A stretch of DNA of 64,000 bases, taken from assembly GCA_016213845.1 (NCBI GenBank), contig JACQZN010000132.1, forward strand, positions 1-64,000. Reading direction: 5' to 3'. A program made the position numbers and the translations under genes. The notes under the pieces are model-generated. The model was not told the DNA's origin and made no database searches. It saw nothing but the letters and a program-made list of their open reading frames with translations. This document shows, piece by piece, positions 42,101 to 50,046 of this stretch (the stretch's first letter is position 1; each line of letters opens with the position of its first letter). The stretch is from Candidatus Wallbacteria bacterium. Its GTDB lineage: Bacteria > Muiribacteriota > UBA6191 > JACPRK01.

Positions 42101-44824
42101 GAGCTCCTCGGGGGTCCCGCAGGCGACCAGCTTGCCGCCGCCCGCGCCGCCCTCGGGTCCCAGGTCGACGATCCAGTCGGCGGACTTGACGACGTCCATG
42201 TGGTGCTCGATGACGATCACGGAGTCGCCGCGCTCGATGAGCGCCTGGAGGACTCCCAGGAGCACTCGCACGTCCTCCAGGTGGAGGCCGGTGGTCGGCT
42301 CGTCGAGCAAGAGGAGCCTGCCGGCCGATCGCTGTCCGGCGCCGGCGGATCGCGGGGTCCCGAGCTGCGCTGCCAGCTTCAGCCGCTGAGCCTCGCCGCC
42401 CGAGAGCGTGTTGATGGGCTGGCCCAGGCGGATGTAGCCGAGGCCTACTTTCCTCAAGGGCTCCAGTGTATCCGTGAGAGCTTTCGAGTCCGAAAAAAAG
42501 GTCACGGCCTCGTCGGCGGTCATCTCCAGAAGGTCCCGCACGCTCTTGCCGCGGAGACGCACGGCCAGCGCCGCAGGGCCGAAGCGGCTGCCGCCGCAGG
42601 CGTCGCACGGCACGAAGAGGTCCGGCAGGAACTGCATCTCCACCTTCTCGAACCCCTCCCCGCGGCAGAGCTCACATCGTCCGCCGGAAGCGTTGAAGGA
42701 GAAGTGGCGCGCTGTGAGCCCGGCCTCGCGGGCGTCCGGTGTGGCCGCCAGCAGCTTCCGCACCGCGTCCCACGCGCCGACGTAGGTGGCCGGGTTGGCC
42801 CGTGGCGTCCGCCCGACCGGCGACTGATCCACCAGCACCACTGCCGAGACGTGCTCCACGCCCTCCAGCCGCTCCAGGGCCGGCGACTGCCCGGCGGCCC
42901 GCCCCAGTGCCCGCTCCAGCGCCGGGTGCAGCACCTCCAGCAGCAGCGTGCTCTTGCCCGAGCCACTCACACCCGTGATCGCCACCAGCATCCCCAGCGG
43001 CAACTCCACGTCCAGCCCAGCCAGGTTGTTCGTGCGCGCTCCGACGACGCGCAGCTGCCGGCCAGGCTCCCGCGCGCGCCGCCGCTCCGGCAGCGGGATC
43101 TCACGGCGGCCCGTCAGATAGTCGGCCGTCAGCGACCCGCGCGCCGACGCCAGGCCCGAAATGGGCCCGTCGTAGAGCACCCGCCCGCCATCGGCCCCCG
43201 CCGCCGGCCCCAGATCCAGGATGCGGTCGGCGCCCCGGATGATGTCGGGATCGTGCTCCACCACAACCAGCGTGTTGGAGAGCGCCCGGAGCTCCTGCAG
43301 GATGCCCAGCAGCCGCCGGTTGTCCCGAGCGTGCAGGCCGATGCTCGGCTCGTCCAGCACGTACATCGTGTTCACCAGTCCACTCCCCAGCGCGGCCGTC
43401 AGGTTCACCCGCTGCACCTCGCCCCCGGAAAGCGTCCTCGACTGCCGGTCCAGCGTCAGGTAGTCGAGCCCGACGTTCACCAGGTATCGCAGCCGGCTCT
43501 CGACTTCGCGGGCGATCAGCGCTACCGCCGGGTTCCCGCCCTCCTCGATCGCCAGCCTCCGGATCACCTCGAGCAGCCTTGCCGCATCCATCGCGTTCAG
43601 CTCGGCGATCGAGTAGCCCAGGACTTTCGTCAGAAGCGAATCGGGCTTCAGCCGCGCCCCGCCGCAGGCCGCGCAGGGCCTGTAGCTGCGGTAGCGCGAG
43701 AGCAGAACGCGGATGTGCATCTTGTAGGTCTTGGTTTCCAGCCAGTCGAACCAGCCCCGGACGCCGTAGAAATCCCCGTCGCCTTCGAGCACGGCCCGGC
43801 GCGCCGGCGGCGGCAATCGCTCGAACGGCGTCTCCATCGATACGCGGCGCTTGCGGCACCACCGGGCCAGGTCGTCCCGGCACTCCTGGGTCGACTCCGT
43901 CGTCCACGGCTTGATGGCCCCCTGCGCCAGGGAGAGCCGCGGGTCCGGGATCGCCAGTGTCAGGTCGATCTCGATGGTGCGGCCGAAGCCGCGACAGCTC
44001 TCGCAGGCGCCCAGCGGACTGTTGAAGCTGAAGTGGTTGGGCGTCGGTTCTCGGTAGGCGATGCCGCATGGCGCGCACTCGAGCCGGCCGGACACGCGGC
44101 ATGGCTCACGCCCCTCTGGCCGCACGAGGGCGCGCTCGTCCCCGTAGCGGTACGCGGTCTGGAGCGCCTCCTGGAGCCGGCCGAGCCGTCTGCTCGCCGG
44201 GGCCAGCCGCTCCACCACCACCTCGAGCGTTCCCCCCGGTGGCGGCGAGTGCGCACTTTCGAGCTCGTACGGCGCGCCGTCTGCCCCCACCGCCCGCCCG
44301 AACCCGAGCGCAAGCAGCGCCTTGCGGGCCTCGGCGAACGGCGTGCTCCCCAGGGGGCGCTCGAACGTGACCCAGAGACGGTCGCCGTCCGAGAACCCAG
44401 CGGCCAGCCGCCGTGCGGCCTGCGCCGGGCTTTCGCGCCGCACGGGTTGCTTGCAGGCCCGGCAGTGCAGCACGCCGGCGCGCGCAAACAGGAGCTTGAG
44501 GTGATCGGCCAGGTCCGTCATCGTCCCGACCGTGGAGCGCGAGGTACGGACCGGGTCGGACTGGTCGATGGCGATGGCCGGTGGGATGCCCTGGACCGAT
44601 TCCACGGCCGACTTCGCCATGCGGTCGAGGAACTGCCGGGCGTAAGCGCTGAAGCTCTCGACGTAGCGGCGCTGACCCTCCGCGTAGAGCGTGTCGAAGG
44701 CCAGGCTGGACTTGCCCGAGCCGCTCACGCCCGTGACGACGATGAGCTGCCCGAGCGGCAGCTCCAGGTCCAGCTCCTTCAAGTTGTTCTGCGACGCCTT
44801 GCGCAGCCGGATTGCGGGTCGCAT
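39188..44824 (-). CDS. uvrA: tandem-duplicated excinuclease ABC subunit A (double-length UvrA)
   Basis: 1878 residues, twice the usual 940. UvrA finds bulky DNA lesions and loads UvrB. Here two complete UvrA units are joined in one chain (about 1-945 and 950-1878). There are four ABC Walker A sites: 'GVSGSGKSSLAFD' (~35), 'GVSGSGKSTLLLE' (~618), 'GVSGSGKSTLAFD' (~981), 'GVSGSGKSTLVRD' (~1576). The four signatures are 'TLSGGEVQRVNL' (~465), 'TLSGGEAQRLKL' (~806), 'TLSGGEMQRVRL' (~1423) and 'TLSGGEAQRVKL' (~1766). Both units keep the C-terminal zinc finger ('CELCRGEGFEK'; 'CASCEGAGEIR'). The chain could act as an intramolecular dimer. The ATG at 44824 is where homology begins. Confidence 0.95.
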   Translation of the reverse strand: MRPAIRLRKASQNNLKELDLELPLGQLIVVTGVSGSGKSSLAFDTLYAEGQRRYVESFSAYARQFLDRMAKSAVESVQGIPPAIAIDQSDPVRTSRSTVGTMTDLADHLKLLFARAGVLHCRACKQPVRRESPAQAARRLAAGFSDGDRLWVTFERPLGSTPFAEARKALLALGFGRAVGADGAPYELESAHSPPPGGTLEVVVERLAPASRRLGRLQEALQTAYRYGDERALVRPEGREPCRVSGRLECAPCGIAYREPTPNHFSFNSPLGACESCRGFGRTIEIDLTLAIPDPRLSLAQGAIKPWTTESTQECRDDLARWCRKRRVSMETPFERLPPPARRAVLEGDGDFYGVRGWFDWLETKTYKMHIRVLLSRYRSYRPCAACGGARLKPDSLLTKVLGYSIAELNAMDAARLLEVIRRLAIEEGGNPAVALIAREVESRLRYLVNVGLDYLTLDRQSRTLSGGEVQRVNLTAALGSGLVNTMYVLDEPSIGLHARDNRRLLGILQELRALSNTLVVVEHDPDIIRGADRILDLGPAAGADGGRVLYDGPISGLASARGSLTADYLTGRREIPLPERRRAREPGRQLRVVGARTNNLAGLDVELPLGMLVAITGVSGSGKSTLLLEVLHPALERALGRAAGQSPALERLEGVEHVSAVVLVDQSPVGRTPRANPATYVGAWDAVRKLLAATPDAREAGLTARHFSFNASGGRCELCRGEGFEKVEMQFLPDLFVPCDACGGSRFGPAALAVRLRGKSVRDLLEMTADEAVTFFSDSKALTDTLEPLRKVGLGYIRLGQPINTLSGGEAQRLKLAAQLGTPRSAGAGQRSAGRLLLLDEPTTGLHLEDVRVLLGVLQALIERGDSVIVIEHHMDVVKSADWIVDLGPEGGAGGGKLVACGTPEELARVDASHTGRVLREVLGPAGPPALAESPPRPASLPAEATAPFAGERIVLRGARVHNMTGLDLDIPLGKKLVVTGVSGSGKSTLAFDILFSEGRRRYLDALSSYARQYIRQTARPDVDLLAGIPPTIALEQRTSRAGPRSTVATVTEAYHFLRLLWARCGLQHCTGCEEPIGALSPGEIAARARETFGAGEVRVFAPLVRARKGFHKEAFALALGAGSSIVRVDGQEVRAASPPALDRFREHTLEALVGQTRLPGRGPAPQLSAVLGRALELGKGSALVERGSVSRLYSTRLFCARCGLGFSELDPRQFSFGSSHGACPACKGAGHTREPSVELLVPEPARTLSQGALALFEKGLLKRHERARYLHQLQSVHQIPLDVPFAKLSERHRQLILHGGESLEGLCDRIQRWSKLEDEDDAELAWLAFGFQEPRTCQTCGGRRLRPESLAVKVDGMSIAQLTSLSAVAARKRLARIRAHGRDRAVATSILTELSARLGFLDEVGVGYLALDRPADTLSGGEMQRVRLAAQLGSSLTGVLYVLDEPTIGLHPRDTGRLLDTLARLTREGNTTLVVEHDEQTIRWADEVIDLGPEAGKNGGRLVAQGPPAAIAQAPDSPTAVSLREGPAAGVPAPRRPLEGPDLAWLALRGAREHNLKSVDVRLPLGRLVCVTGVSGSGKSTLVRDVLFRALDRLLTGTGPRPGAHDSLEGHEALDRAVEVDQSPIGRTPRSVPATYVGLYDHVRQLFAATAAARAHGYGPGRFSFNVKEGRCASCEGAGEIRIRMSFLPDVHVECEECGGRRFDRETLSILHNGKSIADVLAMTVSEALAHFRTSTTVRHLLEVLEASGLGYLTLGQPSNTLSGGEAQRVKLAEELGKRSASRGLFVLDEPTTGLHSRDVKHLLGMLHSLVERGHSLLVIEHNPSVMFSADYLVDLGPEGGDDGGRIVAKGSPEQVARQTRSSHTARFLAREVFGR

Positions 44825-44833
44825 TCGCCCCGC

Positions 44834-44839
44834 ATGATA
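44834..44839 (-). promoter_or_regulatory. -10 candidate (TATCAT) 9 nt before the uvrA start
   Basis: On the minus strand TATCAT lies 9 nt before the ATG at 44824, giving a leader of only a few nucleotides. No -35 or SOS box is recognised. Confidence 0.3.
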
Positions 44840-44931
44840 CGGGACGGCGGGCATCGGCGGCCGGCCGCGGCGATTGGCAGGGGGCTTGCGGCTGCGATAG
44901 GCTCGCTTCGTGACACCCCTAGGCGGTCAAT

Positions 44932-47112
44932 ATGTCATCTGCACCCGTGCTGGTCCAATCCCCCATGTCCAAGCTCCCCGTCCGTGAATCCCACTGCGAG
45001 GGGAGACCGCTCTCGGCGTTGCTCTGCCCTCGCTCCGTGGCCGTGATCGGAGCCTCGCGCTCGCGCGGACAGCTCGGGGGCGAGATCTTCCACAACATGC
45101 TCGCCAACGGCTTCACGGGCGCCGTCTATCCGGTCCACCCCGAGGCGCGCTCCATCCAGGGCGTCCGGGCCTACAAGTCGGTCCTGGAGCTCCCCGAGCC
45201 GGTCGACCTGGCCGTCGTCGTCGTGCCCAAGGGCGCCGTCGCGCGCGTTGCCGAGGAGTGCGCGGCCGCCGGCGTGAAGGGGATCGTGGTCATCAGCGCC
45301 GGCTTCGCAGAAGTCGGCGAGGTCGGCAAGACCCTGCAGGACGAGCTGCTGGCCAAGGTTCGCGCGGCCGGCATGCGGATGATCGGGCCCAACTGCCTGG
45401 GCGTGATCAACACGAATCCGGCAGTCGGCCTGAATGCGACCTTCGCCCCGTCCTGGCCGCCGGCCGGAAAGGTAGCGTTCTGCAGCCAATCGGGCGCTGT
45501 CGGTGTGGCCATCCTCGACTTCGCCAAGCAGCTCGGGATCGGCATCAGCCAATTCGTCAGTATCGGCAACAAGGCCGACGTGAGCGGCAACGATCTGCTC
45601 GAACACTGGGAGGACGATCCGAACACCAGCGTCATCCTCCTCTACCTCGAGAGCTTCGGGAACCCCAGGCGATTCATGAAGGTAGCCCGCCGGGTATCCC
45701 GCAAAAAGCCGATCCTGATCGTCAAGAGCGGCCGCACGGCTGCCGGAGCGCGCGCGGCTTCCTCCCACACGGGGGCGCTGGCGGGGCTGGACGTCGCAGT
45801 CGACGCCCTGCTCGGGCAGGCCGGGGTTCTCCGCGTGGGCACCATCGAGGAGCTCTTCGACGCCGCGATGCTTCTCTCCAACCAGCCGGCCCCGGCGGGC
45901 AATCGCGTCGCCATCCTGACCAACGCGGGTGGCCCAGGGATCATGGCTGCCGACGCCTGCGAGAGCAACGGCCTGGTGCTACCGCCGCTCACCCCGCAGA
46001 CGGAGCGCGCGCTGCGCGAGTTCCTGCCGAAGGAGGCCTCCACGCGAAACCCGGTCGACATGGTGGCCAGCGCCACGCCCGACTTCTACAACCGGGCGCT
46101 CTCGCTGCTCTTGGCCGACGAAAACGTCGACTCCGTCATCAGCCTCTTCGTGCCGCCGCTCATCACGGCTCCCCTGGAAGTCGCCCGGGCGGTGCGGCGC
46201 GGGATGGCGGGCACGAACAAGCCGGTCCTTAGCTGCTTCATGGGCGCCAATGGCGTGCCGGAGGCGCTCGAGACGTTGCGTGAGGGTCGAATTCCCTCCT
46301 ACACGTTTCCCGAGTCCGCGGCGATGGCGCTGGCGCGGGCCGTGCGGTACGGCCAGTGGCTGGCCCGGCCGGAGGGAACCGTACCCGAGCTCGCCAACAT
46401 CGCCCCGGACCGCGCTCGCAAGGCGATTGCGTTCGGGCCGGGAGCCGAACGCCAGGAACGCTGGCTCAGGCCCGACGAGGTGCGCGAGCTGCTCGCCGCT
46501 TACGGCATCCAGGCGCCCAGGACGCTCTTCGCCAGCTCGGAGCAGGGGGCCGTTGACGCGGCGCGTCAGATCGGGTTCCCTGTCGCCCTCAAGCTGGTGA
46601 GCGACACCCTCACCCACAAGAGCGACGTCGGCGGTGTGGTCCTCGGACTCGAGGACGCCGACTCGGTCGGCGAGGCCTACCGGGCCATCGGTGAGCGGCT
46701 CTCTCGCCGCGGGCTCCAGGACCAGATGGATGGCGTCATGGTGCAAGAGATGGTGCGAGGGGGCGTCGAGGCCTTCGTCGGCGTCACCCAGGACCCGCTC
46801 TACGGCCCTCTCATCGGCTTCGGCATCGGCGGCGTCAACGTGGAGGTCTGGAAAGACGTGGTCTTCCGCGTTCACCCGCTCACCGACCGCGACGCCCGCG
46901 AAATGCTCGAGCAGATCCGCGGCGTCAAGCTGCTCGACGGCTACCGCGGGGCCGCTCCCGCGGACCGCGAAGCGCTGGCGGATGCCCTGCTGCGCGTCAG
47001 CCGAATGGTCGGCGACCTCCCCGAAATCCGGGAGCTCGACATCAACCCCCTCATCGCCCGCCGCCCAGGCAAGGGCGTCATAGCCGTCGACGCCCGGATC
47101 CGGGTGGGCTAG
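44932..47112 (+). CDS. ADP-forming acyl-CoA synthetase (acetate--CoA ligase family)
   Basis: 726 residues; AGGCGG 5 nt before the ATG at 44932 supports this start. It joins the alpha- and beta-type domains in one chain: CoA-binding ('RSVAVIGASRSRGQLGGEIF'), succinyl-CoA-ligase-like ('FCSQSGAVGVAILDFAKQLG'), the loop with the phosphorylated His ('AASSHTGALAGLD'), and a C-terminal ATP-grasp domain ('IGFPVALKLVSDTLTHKSDV', 'GVMVQEMVRGGVEAFVGVTQ', 'ELDINPLIA'). Such enzymes interconvert acyl-CoA + ADP + Pi with acid + CoA + ATP. Which acid is used cannot be told. Confidence 0.92.
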   Translation: MSSAPVLVQSPMSKLPVRESHCEGRPLSALLCPRSVAVIGASRSRGQLGGEIFHNMLANGFTGAVYPVHPEARSIQGVRAYKSVLELPEPVDLAVVVVPKGAVARVAEECAAAGVKGIVVISAGFAEVGEVGKTLQDELLAKVRAAGMRMIGPNCLGVINTNPAVGLNATFAPSWPPAGKVAFCSQSGAVGVAILDFAKQLGIGISQFVSIGNKADVSGNDLLEHWEDDPNTSVILLYLESFGNPRRFMKVARRVSRKKPILIVKSGRTAAGARAASSHTGALAGLDVAVDALLGQAGVLRVGTIEELFDAAMLLSNQPAPAGNRVAILTNAGGPGIMAADACESNGLVLPPLTPQTERALREFLPKEASTRNPVDMVASATPDFYNRALSLLLADENVDSVISLFVPPLITAPLEVARAVRRGMAGTNKPVLSCFMGANGVPEALETLREGRIPSYTFPESAAMALARAVRYGQWLARPEGTVPELANIAPDRARKAIAFGPGAERQERWLRPDEVRELLAAYGIQAPRTLFASSEQGAVDAARQIGFPVALKLVSDTLTHKSDVGGVVLGLEDADSVGEAYRAIGERLSRRGLQDQMDGVMVQEMVRGGVEAFVGVTQDPLYGPLIGFGIGGVNVEVWKDVVFRVHPLTDRDAREMLEQIRGVKLLDGYRGAAPADREALADALLRVSRMVGDLPEIRELDINPLIARRPGKGVIAVDARIRVG

Positions 47113-47205
47113 CGGAGCCTGCGATTGACTCCCATGGATTTCCGTTCCGCCTGAGCTTCTCGAGGGCCGGGCCCGCCGCCGCCTTGCCCTCCCGCGCCGC
47201 CTGCC

Positions 47206-48021
47206 TCAGCGGCGCTCGCGGGCCAGATACGCGTCGGCGCCATTGGCCTCGATGAAGCCGAGGGCCTCCGAGGCCATCTGGCCGGCGGGGGTTGCGGGCA
47301 GGTCCTGGCGCAGGCGCTCCAGGTGAACCATCAGCCGCGACTTGTCGCCGAGCGCCACGCACGCCCGGGCCGAAAGCTCCAGGGCAGCGGCCAGCTCCTC
47401 GGAGTCGCCGCGACCCTGGGCAGCGAGGAGGTGTTTCTCCAGGAGATCGAGGGCGGCGCGCGGCCGGCCGGAGGCCAGCTCATCGGCTGCCCACTCGAGC
47501 TCCTGGCCTGGAGAGGCAGGTGCTGACTTGGTGTTCGCGACCTCGACCAGGGCGTCCGCGCGCAGCTCGAACACGCGGCTCGAGCGCAGCCACGGCGGCG
47601 GCAGGTCCAGGCTGCGCAATGGCGCCGTGATGGCGAACAACCCTGGAGGCTTCGCCGGCTCCAGTCCGGTGCGATCGAACCACTCGCCCACGGTGGTCGT
47701 CCGGCCCGCCGGTAGCGAGTAGACCACGGCGTGCCCCTGTCGCCCCGTGCTTGCCTCCAGCCAGAGCACGACGGCGTGGCGCGATCGGTCGGCGCTTTCG
47801 ACCAGAAGCCCCTTGGCCGGGATCTCGCCTTCGCGGCTGCCCAGGTCGACCTGCTTGCCGTCGACGTTGACGGCCGCCGTCCCCGTGACCCTCGGGCCCT
47901 CGCGCTGCGTCGCGAATCGGAACGGTCCTGACGTCGGCTCGGCCGCCAGAACTGTCGGGAGCACGAGCGCGGCAAGCCCGAGCGTCGCCAGGGTCCTCGT
48001 GCGGCTACTTCCAGTGCGCAT
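47206..48021 (-). CDS. exported protein of unknown function with helical C-terminus
   Basis: 271 residues from ATG at 48021, which lies inside the last codons of the preceding gene (17-bp overlap), implying translational coupling. The N-terminus is a signal peptide ('LATLGLAALVLPTVLA'). The middle (about 30-165) is beta-rich with 'LPAGRTTTVGEWFDRTGL'. The last 100 residues are Ala/Leu-rich helices that resemble TPR pairs ('GRPRAALDLLEKHLLAAQGR'). No family is recognised. Its place behind a murein transglycosylase suggests an envelope role. Confidence 0.65.
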   Translation of the reverse strand: MRTGSSRTRTLATLGLAALVLPTVLAAEPTSGPFRFATQREGPRVTGTAAVNVDGKQVDLGSREGEIPAKGLLVESADRSRHAVVLWLEASTGRQGHAVVYSLPAGRTTTVGEWFDRTGLEPAKPPGLFAITAPLRSLDLPPPWLRSSRVFELRADALVEVANTKSAPASPGQELEWAADELASGRPRAALDLLEKHLLAAQGRGDSEELAAALELSARACVALGDKSRLMVHLERLRQDLPATPAGQMASEALGFIEANGADAYLARERR

Positions 48022-49936
48022 ACGCGTGATACGGGTCGGCAAACAGGTAGAAGAGGTTCGATAACGACAGCTTGCGGAACTTTTTCCACCAGTCGATCTC
48101 CGAGGCCTCGAGCGGCATTCCGAGGTAGAGCTTCATGCCAATGCCGTAGGCCACGGCGCTCACCTTGCCCTGCTCGCCGTCCTTGGGCGATACGGCTGCC
48201 ACGAAGTCGAGCCAGGGCCGGCTGTAGTCGGGGTGGAAGGCGCCGTGGTTGTAGCCCGAGAGGCTCTTGACGAGCTGCTCGTCGGGGCTAGAGGTCGCGG
48301 GGTACTTGTTGTTGATCGAGTACGAGAGCACCAGCGTCATGGCCACCAGGTTGTGTGCGGGCTTCTGGAAGTCGAGGAGCACCTTCTGTCCACGGAGCTT
48401 CGGCGGCACCTCCAGGGCCGCGCCGATGGAGGCCACGGTCCACTTCGGGTCGCCGATGACTTGCTCCATCTCGGCGAGCTTGACCGCCGTCCCGGTGTGG
48501 GCGAGGTTATTGATCTGGCCGAAACCGTAGTCGACGCTGGTCTCGGAGTTGGCGTTCCTGGTGATGCTGCCGTTCTCCGTGTGGACGCCGCGGGACTCGT
48601 GCATGACGATGGCGCGCAGGATGTCCGGCGGCTCGATGGTCTTGCCCCACTGGTCACGGCACTCCGGGAACCCCCTCCAGAGGCCGCGAGCATAGGCTAC
48701 GGCAAGGGGGAACCAGACTTCGGCGTACTTCTTGTGGCCGATCGCCACGGAGCGCTTCATGTGCGGATCCTTCTTCTGGACTCGAGCCGGATGCGCAGGC
48801 AAGGCCGGCTCGGGCTGCGGCACGGAGATCATCTCCACCGCCAGCGCGCCCGTGAGATCGCGCGCCGTCTGGTGAACGACCGGCACGCCGGTGAGCCGGG
48901 ACAGATGGTAGCGGGTCTGGAACGCATGGTAGCGGGCTTGCCGCGCCCGGGCGGCCGTCTGAACGGCCGTGGCAGGCAGGCTCAGCAGGTGCGGAACATC
49001 CCGTATCATTTCGGTCATCCGGCCTCGCACGATTCGATTCAGCTTTTGACGCGCAGTCTCGAGCCGCGCCGAGAGCGAAGGGTCATTGGCAACCGCCGGG
49101 GCTGCCTGCTCCAGCTGCTTGGAGACGGCCGTCACCTGAGTGACCAGCTCTTCCGGGTCCTTTTTGGGGTCCTCCGAGAGTTTCTTCTCGCAGACGTCGA
49201 CCGCCACGGCCGCGCCGTGGACCTGCCAGAGCCTCTCGATCTCCCGGGTCGCTTCGGCCAGCGACGCCTTGTCTGTTCCGGCGACCTCCTTCTTGAGCAG
49301 GGGCAGCACGCCCTGGAGGAGCAGGAACCGGTCGACGCCAGCGTTGGTCAGCTCCCCGGCCTCCAGGTGCCGCCGAAGGTCGGCCATCGTGTCGGTCAGG
49401 AGCTGGCGGGCAAGCGTCTGCCGGCCTGCCTTGTCGGAGGGCAGGGCCGGGATCTCCAGGCTGGTTCCCTTCCTCACCATCCGGCCGCCGGGGACCAGCT
49501 TCTCCCGGTTGGCTCTGTAGACCAGGGGCCACCACGTTGCCGGGTAGTCAGCGTACCCGTAATGGGCGGCCGCGACCGACTCGAGCTGGGTGTTTGCGTG
49601 GGCAACCCACGTGCGGCCCTTGCCCTCGAAGGGAAAGGGGATGACGACTTTCTGGCCCACGCGGAGCTTCGTCGGGTCGACCGCGTTGGCCTTGCGCAAG
49701 ATGCGGATGCCGTCGGCCGCATCCTCGACATATCCCGCGTACCACCTCTTGGCGATCAGCTCGAAGGTGTCGCCCTTGCGGACCAGGTCGGTGACTTGCT
49801 GGGCCGTGGCTGCCGACTCCAGACCTGCGAAGGGATCCGACGAGGGCTCGGCGGCGGCCGTCGCTGCGGCCAGCGCCAGCGCGGCCACCGGCAGCAGCCA
49901 CGCGCGCACCGCTCCATTCATATCGACTCGCCGCAT
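48005..49936 (-). CDS. LysM-containing lytic murein transglycosylase-like protein
   Basis: 643 residues; AAAGGAG 7 nt before the ATG at 49936 fixes the start. Residues 1-29 are a signal peptide. Two LysM-type murein-binding domains follow (about 45-105: 'VRKGDTFELIAKRWYAGY', 'LRVGQKVVIPFPF'; about 110-170). A long helical linker leads to a lysozyme-like domain (about 425-610): catalytic Glu in 'AIVMHESRGVHTENG', 'DYGFGQINNLAH', and 'SLSGYNHGAFHPDYSRPW'. It would cut peptidoglycan in the periplasm. The domain order is unusual in having the catalytic part at the far C-terminus after two LysMs. Confidence 0.85.
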   Translation of the reverse strand: MRRVDMNGAVRAWLLPVAALALAAATAAAEPSSDPFAGLESAATAQQVTDLVRKGDTFELIAKRWYAGYVEDAADGIRILRKANAVDPTKLRVGQKVVIPFPFEGKGRTWVAHANTQLESVAAAHYGYADYPATWWPLVYRANREKLVPGGRMVRKGTSLEIPALPSDKAGRQTLARQLLTDTMADLRRHLEAGELTNAGVDRFLLLQGVLPLLKKEVAGTDKASLAEATREIERLWQVHGAAVAVDVCEKKLSEDPKKDPEELVTQVTAVSKQLEQAAPAVANDPSLSARLETARQKLNRIVRGRMTEMIRDVPHLLSLPATAVQTAARARQARYHAFQTRYHLSRLTGVPVVHQTARDLTGALAVEMISVPQPEPALPAHPARVQKKDPHMKRSVAIGHKKYAEVWFPLAVAYARGLWRGFPECRDQWGKTIEPPDILRAIVMHESRGVHTENGSITRNANSETSVDYGFGQINNLAHTGTAVKLAEMEQVIGDPKWTVASIGAALEVPPKLRGQKVLLDFQKPAHNLVAMTLVLSYSINNKYPATSSPDEQLVKSLSGYNHGAFHPDYSRPWLDFVAAVSPKDGEQGKVSAVAYGIGMKLYLGMPLEASEIDWWKKFRKLSLSNLFYLFADPYHAYAHWK

Positions 49937-50046
49937 CCCGGCGCTCCTTTCCTCGAAACCGGCCGCCCGCGCGGCGCGGTCCCCTTCGGCCTCGTGTTGC
50001 AGCAGGCCCCGCGGTCCGCAGCTCCGGACCCGCGGCTGGCTCCATC

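Noticed and set aside
38549..45046. A 2165-residue open frame on the plus strand opposite uvrA
   Set aside because: High GC content leaves the antisense frame open. It is Arg/Ala/Gly-rich, matches no family and overlaps the strongly conserved uvrA and the nucleotidyltransferase gene.
49937..50046. GC-rich dyad near GGTCCG/CGGACC as a terminator
   Set aside because: The stem is short and imperfect and has no T-tract.
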